Below are positions 9,195 through 17,355 of a stretch of 34,109 nucleotides of DNA, piece after piece; position 1 is the stretch's first letter; each line of letters begins with the position of its first letter. The translations under genes were made by a program, and so were the position numbers. The stretch is from an uncultured Burkholderiales bacterium (lineage in GTDB: Bacteria; Pseudomonadota; Gammaproteobacteria; Burkholderiales; Burkholderiaceae_C): contig CAIKNE010000016.1 of NCBI GenBank assembly GCA_903828695.1, forward strand, positions 1-34,109, read 5' to 3'. Under the pieces are notes generated by a model. That model was not told the DNA's origin. It ran no database searches and saw only the letters and a program-made list of their open reading frames with translations.

Positions 9195-9995
9195 ATGCTT
9201 GCTAAAAGAATAATCCCTTGCTTAGACGTCACAGGCGGCAGGGTGGTCAAGGGCGTTAACTTTGTGAACTTAAGAGATGCGGGCGATCCTGTCGAGATTG
9301 CTGCTCGATATAACGATCAGGGCGCGGATGAGTTAACTTTTTTAGATATAACTGCGACCAGTGACGAGCGAGACTTGATACTGCATATCATAGAGGCCGT
9401 CGCATCTAAAGTCTTTATACCTCTGACTGTGGGTGGCGGCGTAAGAACGGTTGAGGACGTTCGCAGGCTCCTCAACGCAGGGGCCGATAAAACCAGTTTT
9501 AACTCAGCAGCCATCGCAAATCCTTGGGTGATCAAAGAGGTTTCTAGCCGCTACGGATCCCAGTGTATTGTTGTCGCCATAGACGCGAAGCGGCGTACCC
9601 TTGAAGAGGAGGCCCGCTTAGGAGATGATGCGAAAGCGGTTGGGCCCGGTTGGGATGTGTTTAGCCACGGGGGGAGGAAAAACGTTGGACTAGACGCTGT
9701 GCAGTGGGCCGTCAAAATGAGTGAGTTCGGTGCCGGCGAAATTTTGCTAACCAGTATGGATCAAGACGGAACGAAATCTGGATTTGATTTAGGCCTGACC
9801 CGCGCTGTCGCGGACGCGGTGAGCGTGCCCGTGATCGCCTCAGGAGGGGTGGGCACGCTTGAGCACTTGTGTGATGGCATCACAATTGGCGGGGCTGATG
9901 CGGTCCTCGCTGCTAGCATTTTCCATTACGGCGAGTTCACGGTGGGCCAAGCAAAGCAGTGTATGGCGCAAAAAGGGATTGCAGTTCGACTTTAG
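9195..9995 (+). CDS. hisF: Imidazole glycerol phosphate synthase, cyclase subunit
   Basis: A TIM-barrel cyclase of 266 residues that uses ammonia from HisH to make imidazole glycerol phosphate and AICAR. Catalytic Asp11 ([15 protein letters not shown]) and Asp130 (VVAIDAKR) are present, with phosphate loops TVGGGVRT and IASGGVGT. It is about ten residues longer than typical HisF (about 255); the extra residues appear to be the acidic stretch [16 protein letters not shown] after DAKRR, in a surface loop before [10 protein letters not shown]. It completes the HisHF pair with the hisH product. Confidence 0.97.
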   Translation: MLAKRIIPCLDVTGGRVVKGVNFVNLRDAGDPVEIAARYNDQGADELTFLDITATSDERDLILHIIEAVASKVFIPLTVGGGVRTVEDVRRLLNAGADKTSFNSAAIANPWVIKEVSSRYGSQCIVVAIDAKRRTLEEEARLGDDAKAVGPGWDVFSHGGRKNVGLDAVQWAVKMSEFGAGEILLTSMDQDGTKSGFDLGLTRAVADAVSVPVIASGGVGTLEHLCDGITIGGADAVLAASIFHYGEFTVGQAKQCMAQKGIAVRL

Positions 9996-10114
9996 TCGCT
10001 AACGGGTCGCCGGGGTCAAGGATAGGGTGACTTGGAATCGTCACTTATAAGTTTTGCCCTCCCCTTAGATTCATAGCCCACAGAGACACCTCGCTTTTAG
10101 AGCACAATTAAGCC

Positions 10115-10570
10115 ATGTCAACCGATTCAACTTCTAAAATTGATTTACCCTCAAAAGGCGCTAATCACTGGATCAGCCAAGTCACTTGGAGTGCTGATGG
10201 GTTGGTGCCTGTGATTGCACAGGAAAAAGGCAGCAATGATGTTTTGATGTTCGCTTGGATGAATGCAGAAGCACTCCAAAAGACCGCAGAGCTTGGGCGG
10301 GCTGTTTATTTCAGTCGATCCAGGCAAAAGTTGTGGTTTAAAGGCGAGGAGTCAGGGCACGTTCAAAGGGTTCACTCCATTCGATTAGATTGTGATAACG
10401 ATGTGGTACTGTTGTCGGTGACGCAAGAGGGCCATCTTCCCTCGATTGCTTGTCACACCGGTAGGCACAGTTGTTTTTATCAAAGTTTAGAAGGTTTGGG
10501 CGGGTCTAAGCCATTGGGGTGGACTGCGGTCGAGCCTGTGCTTAAGGATCCGGACACAATTTACAAATGA
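10115..10570 (+). CDS. hisI: Phosphoribosyl-AMP cyclohydrolase
   Basis: A 151-residue stand-alone HisI that opens the purine ring of PR-AMP. Family motifs are [12 protein letters not shown], the [16 protein letters not shown] segment, the metal-binding DCDNDVVLL and the zinc Cys region [10 protein letters not shown]. It is not fused to HisE, as is usual in Burkholderiales. The N-terminal 20 residues are not conserved. A 119-bp gap separates it from hisF. Confidence 0.96.
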   Translation: MSTDSTSKIDLPSKGANHWISQVTWSADGLVPVIAQEKGSNDVLMFAWMNAEALQKTAELGRAVYFSRSRQKLWFKGEESGHVQRVHSIRLDCDNDVVLLSVTQEGHLPSIACHTGRHSCFYQSLEGLGGSKPLGWTAVEPVLKDPDTIYK

Positions 10571-10742
10571 AGGTGCACTCCATAGATTGCGTTGTTTAGG
10601 AAAGCTAAGCTTTGCATATTTACTCAAAGATAGTAATTGATTCAAACAGTAAAAACTCCTGATCGCGATCCATCGCTCAAAAGTTAAAAATCTTCAGATG
10701 AATCATTTCTACCCATAAATCAATTAATCAACTTAATAAATC
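10571..10742. other. AT-rich hisI-hisE intergenic gap with two palindromes
   Basis: This 172-bp gap is the longest inside the his cluster and clearly more AT-rich than the flanking genes. It holds AAAGCT-A-AGCTTT (10601-10613) and the perfect palindrome GATCGCGATC (10661-10670). I see no ORF on either strand and no convincing -35/-10 pair. It may carry a separate promoter for hisE and the HIT gene. Confidence 0.4.
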
Positions 10743-11159
10743 ATGACGCAAAGTACCCGTGTGAGCGCCGGCTTAGATCCAAACAACTCACCCGAAGAGC
10801 TCAATACCTTGATTCGCTTGGCCGCTATGATTCAGACTCGGCTACCCAGCAACGGGGGAGACCCAGAGGCCAGTTATGTGGCGCGTTTACTGTCCAAGGG
10901 TGCAGACTCGATTTTGAAAAAGATTGGCGAGGAAGCTACTGAGGTTGTGATGGCGGCAAAGGATTTATCTCATGGCGGCGCGTCCCAACCTGTGGTCAAT
11001 GAGATGGCTGATTTATGGTTCCACTGTTTAATTGCACTTGCACATTATGGTTTGGGGCCTCAGGATGTGTTTGCAGAGCTTGAGCGCCGAGTGGGGATGA
11101 GTGGGATCGAAGAAAAAGCCCTCCGCAAAGTTCGTGCTCGTGAGCTCAGTGGAGAGTAA
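10743..11159 (+). CDS. hisE: Phosphoribosyl-ATP pyrophosphohydrolase
   Basis: A 138-residue all-helical enzyme that splits PR-ATP to PR-AMP and pyrophosphate, the second pathway step. The MazG-like core shows [31 protein letters not shown] with the acidic metal-binding residues E-E-x-x-E, followed by [14 protein letters not shown]. The first 20 residues are a variable extension. Its product feeds HisI, encoded upstream across an unusually long gap. Confidence 0.96.
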   Translation: MTQSTRVSAGLDPNNSPEELNTLIRLAAMIQTRLPSNGGDPEASYVARLLSKGADSILKKIGEEATEVVMAAKDLSHGGASQPVVNEMADLWFHCLIALAHYGLGPQDVFAELERRVGMSGIEEKALRKVRARELSGE

Positions 11160-11208
11160 ATATCCCAGCGCTTGAGTGGTAATTGTTTAACTCTTAAAAC
11201 CCTTGAAT

Positions 11209-11574
11209 ATGCCTCAACATTCTGACCCCCAGTGCTTGTTTTGCAAAATTGTGAGTGGAGCTATTCCTTCAAAAAAGGTTTTCGAGGACGAGGAGTTTCT
11301 GGCTTTTCATGACATCAACCCCTGGGCGCCGATCCATTTTTTGATGATTCCCAAAATACATCTCCCCTCCATGGCACAAATTGGGCCTGAGCATGCCCAG
11401 ATGATGGGGCGCTTGATGGTTTTGGCACCTAAGTTGGCACTTGAGCAGGGCGCTAGCCCGTACCCGCAGGGCGGGTTTAGGATAGTATGCAACACTGGTA
11501 GCGACGGTGGGCAAGAGGTTCACCACTTGCATGTGCACGTTTTGGCGGGTCCCAGACCTTGGATTAAGGGCTAG
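11209..11574 (+). CDS. HIT family nucleotide-binding protein (HinT type)
   Basis: A 121-residue histidine-triad protein. The nucleotide-hydrolase motif HHLHVHVLAGP lies at the C-terminus, and the N-terminal CLFCKIVSGAIPSKKV is typical of the HinT branch. Such proteins hydrolyse adenosine phosphoramidates; the physiological substrate is uncertain. I start it at the ATG at 11209; a TTG two codons upstream (11203) is in frame. A HIT gene between hisE and tatA is standard Burkholderiales order. Confidence 0.94.
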   Translation: MPQHSDPQCLFCKIVSGAIPSKKVFEDEEFLAFHDINPWAPIHFLMIPKIHLPSMAQIGPEHAQMMGRLMVLAPKLALEQGASPYPQGGFRIVCNTGSDGGQEVHHLHVHVLAGPRPWIKG

Positions 11575-11672
11575 GTGCTGGCGGAATAAATTAAAAACCG
11601 GTTATTTGTAAACACTTTTAGGGACAACCTTTAAGTCGACTAAAATTTTGTTTAGTTTTTAGGAGTAACTCC

Positions 11673-11939
11673 ATGGGTTCATTTTCGATTTGGCATTGGT
11701 TAATTGTTCTTTTAATTGTGATGATGATTTTTGGCACTAAGAAGCTGAAAAACATCGGAACAGACTTAGGTGGCGCCGTCAAAGGCTTCAAAGACGGAAT
11801 GAAAGACGGGGGCGGGCCTGCGCAGGATCCTAACGCCGCTGCTGGCGCTGTCCCCAACGTCTCGCCTCAGGTGACGCATCCCGCTGGCACACACTCCGCT
11901 CAAGCGCCCATTGACGTTGAAGTTAAACACAAAAGCTAA
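11673..11939 (+). CDS. tatA: Sec-independent translocase subunit TatA
   Basis: An 88-residue TatA: a single N-terminal membrane helix ([16 protein letters not shown]), the [10 protein letters not shown] hinge, an amphipathic helix ([15 protein letters not shown]) and a Pro/Ala-rich soluble tail. TatA polymerises to form the passage for folded proteins. AGGAG sits about 8 nt upstream of the ATG. It is first in a tatABC operon, and the window also encodes a likely client, the Rieske protein PetA. Confidence 0.96.
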   Translation: MGSFSIWHWLIVLLIVMMIFGTKKLKNIGTDLGGAVKGFKDGMKDGGGPAQDPNAAAGAVPNVSPQVTHPAGTHSAQAPIDVEVKHKS

Positions 11940-12004
11940 ATTAGTGTCTAACTACAATTCTTTTGCTGGCGTAAAAGAAATCAGCTTTTGCGGACCGCTA
12001 TGTT

Positions 12005-12508
12005 ATGTTTGATTTAGATATTTCAAAAATTGCATTAATTGGTGCAGTTGCTTTAATCGTCATAGGCCCCGAGAAGTTACCCAAAGTCGCCCGTACTGTT
12101 GGTACTTTGGTGGGCAAGGCACAACGCTATGTAAGCGACGTCAAGGCTGAGGTGAACCGAGCAATGGAGATGGAGGACCTCAAGAAAATGAGAGAGTCCT
12201 TTGAGAGTGCTGCCAAGGAAGTCCAAACGAGCGTAAACATGACCTCAAGAGAGGTCGAGCAAGAGTGGAGCGCGCTATCCAACTCAATATCCGGCTCAGC
12301 TGACTCAGCTCATCTGGGTGCTAGCCCATTGTCTGATATCAACATACCCTCTCCTCTTTACAGAAACCCAAATAAAAAGTGGCGGATCAAACAGTCCGCT
12401 ATGCCGCAGTGGTTCAAGGCGCAGCGCCGGATCAGGGGTAAGGCTCAATCGGGCGCAGCGCGGGTGGCCCGGTTTAGGCCTCAATCTAGAACGAGTAACC
12501 CCATCTAA
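12005..12508 (+). CDS. tatB: Sec-independent translocase subunit TatB
   Basis: A 167-residue TatB: a short N-terminal membrane helix ([21 protein letters not shown], with the conserved Pro-Glu-Lys-Leu-Pro after the helix), then a long charged amphipathic region ([19 protein letters not shown]), and a basic, disordered tail rich in Arg and Ser. TatB with TatC forms the twin-arginine signal receptor. The stop overlaps the tatC start by one base (TAATG), indicating coupling. Confidence 0.95.
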   Translation: MFDLDISKIALIGAVALIVIGPEKLPKVARTVGTLVGKAQRYVSDVKAEVNRAMEMEDLKKMRESFESAAKEVQTSVNMTSREVEQEWSALSNSISGSADSAHLGASPLSDINIPSPLYRNPNKKWRIKQSAMPQWFKAQRRIRGKAQSGAARVARFRPQSRTSNPI

Positions 12509-13323
12509 TGTCAGACACAGCACCCAAATCGCATGATGAACTAGCCGGGACCGAGCAGCCCTTTGTTCAGCATTTAATTGAACTTCGTGATCGACTGGTA
12601 AAGGCTGTTGCAGCAGTCGCGGTAGTGACACTCATTTTGTCCGTCTACCCCGGACCGGGCCCTCTTTACGATATATTGGCCGCCCCTTTGGTTGCCCACT
12701 TGCCCAGTGGTGCTACGATGATTGCAACTTCTGTGATATCCCCCTTCATGGTGCCCCTCAAGATCATGATGATGGCAGCATTTTTAGTTGCATTACCCGT
12801 TGTCTTGTACCAAGCCTGGGCGTTCGTGGCGCCTGGACTGTATGCTCACGAAAAACGCTTGGTGCTTCCGTTAGTCATCTCAAGTACGCTACTGTTCTTT
12901 GCAGGCGTTGCATTTTGTTATTTCTTTGTATTTGGTCAGGTCTTTAAATTTATCCAAAGCTTTGCTCCAAAAAGTATCACCGCGGCACCAGACATTGAAG
13001 CTTATTTGAGCTTTGTATTAACTATGTTTTTGGCTTTTGGTATGACCTTTGAGGTACCAATTGTGGTCGTTGTTTTGGCGCGCTTAGGGATCATGTCTGT
13101 GCAAAAGTTAAAGGATTTTAGGTCCTACTTTATTGTTCTGGCATTCATCGTCGCCGCCGTAGTGACTCCCCCAGATGTGGTCTCCCAACTCGCTTTGGCG
13201 ATACCCATGTGCTTGCTGTATGAGTTGGGAATTTGGGCGGCGGTCATTTTTATTAAACACACACAAGCGCCTGAAGACAGTGCTCCTCGCGATCTTGGTG
13301 GCGAAGACGCAAGCGGTTCTTAA
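12508..13323 (+). CDS. tatC: Sec-independent translocase subunit TatC
   Basis: A 271-residue polytopic protein with six predicted membrane segments. The conserved N-terminus has QPFVQHLIELRDRLVKA, and the first periplasmic loop and helix 2 region include SPFMVPLKIMMMAAFLVALP and YQAWAFVAPGLYAHEKR. TatC recognises the twin-arginine signal on the cytoplasmic face. The start overlaps tatB; the anchored protease gene starts 4 bp after the stop. Confidence 0.97.
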   Translation: MSDTAPKSHDELAGTEQPFVQHLIELRDRLVKAVAAVAVVTLILSVYPGPGPLYDILAAPLVAHLPSGATMIATSVISPFMVPLKIMMMAAFLVALPVVLYQAWAFVAPGLYAHEKRLVLPLVISSTLLFFAGVAFCYFFVFGQVFKFIQSFAPKSITAAPDIEAYLSFVLTMFLAFGMTFEVPIVVVVLARLGIMSVQKLKDFRSYFIVLAFIVAAVVTPPDVVSQLALAIPMCLLYELGIWAAVIFIKHTQAPEDSAPRDLGGEDASGS

Positions 13324-13327
13324 ATCT

Positions 13328-14524
13328 ATGAAACGAGCCTGGCTTTTATTCTCCCAAGTCGTGACCGTCTTGGTCGCAATTTGGTTCGTGCTCGTTACCC
13401 TTAAACCTGATTGGGTTAGAGGCCTTGGTGCTAGTGGTGGGGATTCGGGGTGGGGCGCAATTGGTTTGACTGAAGCGGGGCGCACTGATTTGGGTTCTTC
13501 GGGTGTTGGATCCGTTGCGCCGGGGAGTTTTAGCTTAGCTGCTAAAAAAGCGTCTCCCGCAGTTGTCAGCATCAGCACCCGCCGCAAATCCGATTCTGTC
13601 CAGTCTCAGATGGACCCCTGGTTTCGGTTCTTTGGGGGAGAGCGCGATGAGTCTCCCCAAATTGGTCTCGGTAGTGGCGTGATCGTGAGTCCTGAGGGCT
13701 ATATCCTCACCAACAACCACGTGATTGAAGGGGCTGATGAGATTGAAGTGGTTTTAAATGATGCAAGACACACCACTGGCAAGTTGATTGGAGCAGACCC
13801 GGATACGGATTTAGCCATTATCAAAATCAACTTAGCGCATGTGCCCGTCATTGTGATTGGTAACTCGGACACATTGCAAATTGGGGATCAAGTGCTGGCC
13901 ATCGGAAATCCGTTTGGGGTAGGGCAAACTGTGACCAGCGGTATTGTCTCAGCGCTAGGGCGCAACCAATTGGGTATCAATACGTTTGAGAACTTCATCC
14001 AAACGGACGCGGCTATCAATCCGGGCAACTCTGGAGGAGCTCTTGTCGATGTGTACGGGAATATGGTGGGTATCAACACAGCTATTGTGTCTCGCTCTGG
14101 GGCGAGTACTGGTATAGGCTTTGCCATTCCGATGGGCACTGCCAAGCAAGTATTTGAAAGCATCTTAAAAGATGGACAAGTCAAACGCGGCTGGATAGGC
14201 ATTGAGCCCAACGAGCTGAGTCCAGAGTTGGCGCAGACCTTTGGTCTAAAGGCCGATCACGGTGTGATTGTGACCGGTGTGTTGCAGGGGGGGCCAGCTT
14301 TTAATTCTGGGATCAGACCTGGCGACCAAATTTTGGAGGTCGATGGACGCCCGGTTGCCAATGTGAGTGAGCTTTTATCGGTGGTTGCCGCTTTGAAGCC
14401 GGGCGTGGCGACTGTTTTTAAGTTGCAACGCAAAGATAGCTTGACAGCCCTGTCTGTGACACCCGCACAACGACCTAAGGCCAAGCGGCAAATGGGCGTT
14501 CAGCATGAATTCTTGGAGCGTTAA
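13328..14524 (+). CDS. Membrane-anchored Do-like serine protease, one PDZ domain (DegS type)
   Basis: A 398-residue HtrA-family protease. An N-terminal membrane anchor (about 5-25) leads to a Gly/Ser-rich linker (35-65), a trypsin-like domain with His131 (TNNHVIEGADEI), Asp161 (DPDTDLAIIKI) and Ser235 (PGNSGGALVD), and one PDZ domain (about 290-378). The single PDZ and anchor make it DegS-like in layout, suggesting a periplasmic quality-control or sigma-E-sensing role, but that function is inferred. I use the ATG at 13328, 4 bp after tatC; the open frame extends upstream only as an overlap with tatC. The TAA is followed directly by the nif3 TTG. Confidence 0.93.
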   Translation: MKRAWLLFSQVVTVLVAIWFVLVTLKPDWVRGLGASGGDSGWGAIGLTEAGRTDLGSSGVGSVAPGSFSLAAKKASPAVVSISTRRKSDSVQSQMDPWFRFFGGERDESPQIGLGSGVIVSPEGYILTNNHVIEGADEIEVVLNDARHTTGKLIGADPDTDLAIIKINLAHVPVIVIGNSDTLQIGDQVLAIGNPFGVGQTVTSGIVSALGRNQLGINTFENFIQTDAAINPGNSGGALVDVYGNMVGINTAIVSRSGASTGIGFAIPMGTAKQVFESILKDGQVKRGWIGIEPNELSPELAQTFGLKADHGVIVTGVLQGGPAFNSGIRPGDQILEVDGRPVANVSELLSVVAALKPGVATVFKLQRKDSLTALSVTPAQRPKAKRQMGVQHEFLER

Positions 14525-15304
14525 TTGAGCACCCCTTTTGTAGCCCGAAGCGCTTTGGTTGATCGAGCAAATGAGTGGTTGCAGCCTGCACGCTTTAAAG
14601 ATTACTGCCCCAATGGCCTCCAAGTTGAGGGGAGAGGGGAGGTGCGCAGTTTGGTCAGTGGCGTCACCGCGAGCTTAGCGTTGATACTCGCTGCAATCGA
14701 GAGCGGTGCAGATACGATTTTGGTTCACCACGGACTCTTTTGGCGCGGACAGGACGGTACGTTGACTGGGTGGATGCGAGAGCGGGTGGCAAAACTGATT
14801 GAGAATAACATCAACCTTCTTGCCTATCACTTACCCCTTGATGCCCATGAAAAATACGGCAACAACGCGCAACTAGCAGTCCAACTTGGACTTCAAACTA
14901 TATCTACCTTTGGCGACCAAAATCTTGGCCATTTAGGCGTTAACTCAGATGCCTCCTCTCAGGACGGCTTCACAACCAAAGACTTGGCTTTGAGGGTGTC
15001 TAAAGCACTGGGCAAGGAGCCCGTCGTCATCAATCCCAATCCCGCGTGTGTGCTGAGGCGAGTGGCTTGGTGCACGGGCGGTGCGCAGTCGTGGTTTGAG
15101 GATGCAATCAAGGCCGGGGCTGATGCTTTTATTACGGGTGAAATATCCGAGCCCCAAGCTCATTTGGCCAAAGAGAGTGGGGTTGCTTTTTTGGCTTGTG
15201 GGCACCACGCTACTGAGAGGGGCGGGGTGCGCGCGCTTGGGATCTCACTCGCACAAGAGTTTCAAATCGAGCATCAATTTATTGATATTGATAATCCAGC
15301 ATAA
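14525..15304 (+). CDS. Nif3-like dinuclear metal centre protein
   Basis: A 259-residue Nif3/YbgI-family protein, annotated in some databases as GTP cyclohydrolase I type 2 homologue. Metal-site residues include the His pair in ILVHHGLFW (68-69), HLPLDAH (around 104-109), and the C-terminal CGHHATERGG with His and Glu. The biochemical role of the family is unsettled. It begins with a TTG directly after the protease stop (TAA-TTG), which matches the family N-terminus (LVDRANEWLQPARFKDYCPNG). Nif3 before petABC is usual in this order, but here pdxA intervenes. Confidence 0.9.
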   Translation: MSTPFVARSALVDRANEWLQPARFKDYCPNGLQVEGRGEVRSLVSGVTASLALILAAIESGADTILVHHGLFWRGQDGTLTGWMRERVAKLIENNINLLAYHLPLDAHEKYGNNAQLAVQLGLQTISTFGDQNLGHLGVNSDASSQDGFTTKDLALRVSKALGKEPVVINPNPACVLRRVAWCTGGAQSWFEDAIKAGADAFITGEISEPQAHLAKESGVAFLACGHHATERGGVRALGISLAQEFQIEHQFIDIDNPA

Positions 15305-15350
15305 CTAAACTTGCGACTCAACCCCCTCTTTACTTGTTTGACGGCCCAAC

Positions 15351-16436
15351 ATGCATAAACCATTGGCGATTACTATGGGGGATCCTGGGGGCATTGGTCC
15401 AGAGATTGTGCTCAAGTGTTTTTTAAAAAGTCTTGAAAGTAATGATTCACGTGAGGTGATGAAGGAGGCCTTCATTGTGGGCGATTTGCCTCATTTGGAT
15501 CGGGCACGACTGAGTTTGGGTGAGTCTGCAGGGTTGGTGGAACTAAAGCGAATCGAGCGGATCGATGAGATCTTTGATGATGGGTTTATTAAATTACGCA
15601 GTGATGGGCGCAGATCCGTTCCTGTGCTGGAAGTAATCGACAAAGAAACCAACTTAACTTTAGGAGCCGCAGAAACTGCGCCTCTCTCCCGTATCAGCGC
15701 TTTTGCGGGGCATATCTCGGCGAAGAATATATTTTGGGGGGCTCGGGCAGCGCTGCGCTCTGAGGTCGCCGCTTTGGTGACGGCACCTATTAACAAACAA
15801 TCTTTGGCCCTTGCGGGCGTCGAGTTTCCGGGGCATACAGAGATGCTTCAGTTTGTAAGTGCCGAACACATGGGGGTTCCCGTCGCTCAGATGCCTGTTC
15901 GCATGATGCTGGCTAGTCCAGAGTTGAGGGTTGTGTTGGTGAGTATTCACCTCTCTTTGCGAAGTGCAATCGAGCAGGTTACGCTACATAACATTGTGCA
16001 AACTCTGAAAATCACCCATGAATCGTTGAGCAAAGTGCTCGGACGCGCTCCCCGAATCGCGGTCGCCGGGCTCAATCCGCACTCCGGTGAAGGGGGATTG
16101 ATGGGGCAAGAGGAGTTGGAGATTATTGGGCCCGCCATCCTCAACTCCAAGTCCATTGATCCTGATATGAGGATCAGTGGACCATTTGCTCCTGATACTG
16201 TTTTTATGCAGGCGAGAACGGGAGCCTATGATGTGGTGATTGCGATGTACCACGATCAAGGATTGATTCCGATTAAATATATGGGCCTGGACCAAGGTGT
16301 GAATGTCACTTTGGGGCTTCCCCTCATCAGGACCAGTCCCGACCACGGAACGGCATTTGAAATAGCCGGGCAAGGGGTTGCCGATCCCTCCAGCATGTGG
16401 GCTGCTGTTGAGCTTGCTAGAGCGTTTTTGAATTGA
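15351..16436 (+). CDS. pdxA: 4-hydroxythreonine-4-phosphate dehydrogenase
   Basis: A full-length PdxA of 361 residues (E. coli 329) that oxidises 4-phosphohydroxy-threonine in the DXP-dependent pyridoxal phosphate pathway. The N-terminus has the signature ITMGDPGGIGPEI (7-19). Divalent-metal histidines are His162 in FPGHTEML, one in YHDQGLIPIK and one in SPDHGTAFEIAG. The extra length seems to lie in the 60-100 region, which is rich in charged residues. Its neighbours are nif3 upstream (46 bp) and the bc1 operon downstream; in most Burkholderiales I know of, pdxA instead sits with surA and ksgA. Confidence 0.96.
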   Translation: MHKPLAITMGDPGGIGPEIVLKCFLKSLESNDSREVMKEAFIVGDLPHLDRARLSLGESAGLVELKRIERIDEIFDDGFIKLRSDGRRSVPVLEVIDKETNLTLGAAETAPLSRISAFAGHISAKNIFWGARAALRSEVAALVTAPINKQSLALAGVEFPGHTEMLQFVSAEHMGVPVAQMPVRMMLASPELRVVLVSIHLSLRSAIEQVTLHNIVQTLKITHESLSKVLGRAPRIAVAGLNPHSGEGGLMGQEELEIIGPAILNSKSIDPDMRISGPFAPDTVFMQARTGAYDVVIAMYHDQGLIPIKYMGLDQGVNVTLGLPLIRTSPDHGTAFEIAGQGVADPSSMWAAVELARAFLN

Positions 16437-16625
16437 TTTAAGTTCCCATTGGTTCTGCTAAGGGAATTGTCATTGGGATCGCCAATTGGCTCATTCAGCT
16501 GACAACCCGTTTTTCTAGGTTCTTTTTCTGAGTCCAAAGCGGGGGATTAGGCCTTGCAGTAGCACCAAAATCTTGGGTTTAAACGCAAATTTAACCCCGC
16601 CGAAATCCGCAATTGACCCAAGTGA

Positions 16626-16655
16626 TGGACTTTTGAGTTCAGACTCAGATACAAT
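16626..16655 (+). promoter_or_regulatory. petA: Candidate sigma-70 promoter of petABC
   Basis: In the 271-bp gap between pdxA and petA, TGGACT (16626-16631) and TACAAT (16650-16655) match 4/6 and 5/6 of the -35 and -10 consensus with an 18-bp spacer. Transcription would start about 45 nt before the petA ATG. A nearby TTGACC (16613-16618) is too far from this -10. The rest of the gap holds the palindrome GCCAATTGGC (near 16480) but no gene or clear terminator. Confidence 0.4.
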
Positions 16656-16707
16656 CAGGGGTTAACCCTTTTCAGAGTGATTATCCCGGATCATCAAGGA
16701 TCATTGA

Positions 16708-17307
16708 ATGAGCGATACCCCCATGGACAGCAGTAAAAGAACCTGGCTCATAGCCTCCGGATGTGCCGGTGCTATTGGTGGAGTGGCAACAGCCATTCCC
16801 TTCGTGAGTACATTTCAGCCTTCAGAGCGCGCCAAAGCCGCAGGGGCCGCCGTAGAGGTTGATATATCCGGCATCAAGCCTGGCGAGAAGCTTACAGTCG
16901 AATGGCGCGGTAAGCCAGTCTGGATCGTTCGCAGAACGCCTGAGCAACTTGCTGAATTAACCAAGATTGATTCTGAACTTGCGGATCCCAATTCGGATCG
17001 TAAGCCAGGTGAGATTACACCTGCTTACGCAAAGAACGAGGGGCGCTCCATCAAGCCTGAGATTTTTGTGGCTGTTGGAATTTGTACGCATTTGGGTTGC
17101 TCGCCTGGTGATAAATTTGTCCCTGGTCCACAGCCTTCGCTGCCTGACAACTGGCCGGGTGGTTTCTTGTGCCCTTGCCATGGCTCTACTTTTGATATGG
17201 CAGGGCGTGTGTTTAAAAACAAGCCTGCTCCAGATAATTTAGAAGTACCTCCTCACATGTATTTGACCGACAACAAGTTGTTGATTGGTGAAGATAAATC
17301 TGCGTGA
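16708..17307 (+). CDS. petA: Ubiquinol-cytochrome c reductase Rieske iron-sulfur subunit
   Basis: A 199-residue Rieske protein of the bc1 complex. It carries electrons from ubiquinol at the Qo site to cytochrome c1 through a 2Fe-2S cluster. Cluster ligands are Cys126 and His128 in CTHLGC and Cys155 and His158 in CPCHGS, with the disulfide pair Cys131/Cys157. The N-terminus is one membrane anchor (about 13-34) preceded by SSKRTWL. Rieske proteins are classic Tat clients with an RR pair; here it reads Lys10-Arg11. It is the first gene of petABC; petB follows after 48 bp. AAGGATC lies a few nt before the ATG. Confidence 0.97.
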   Translation: MSDTPMDSSKRTWLIASGCAGAIGGVATAIPFVSTFQPSERAKAAGAAVEVDISGIKPGEKLTVEWRGKPVWIVRRTPEQLAELTKIDSELADPNSDRKPGEITPAYAKNEGRSIKPEIFVAVGICTHLGCSPGDKFVPGPQPSLPDNWPGGFLCPCHGSTFDMAGRVFKNKPAPDNLEVPPHMYLTDNKLLIGEDKSA

Positions 17308-17355
17308 ATCCCGTCCTTTCGTTGATATAAGACACTGCTAAAACAGGAAGACACA

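Noticed and set aside
16685-16706. Direct repeat GGATCAT-CA-AGGATCAT before petA as an operator
   Set aside because: The copies are short and coincide with the ribosome-binding region; chance is likely.
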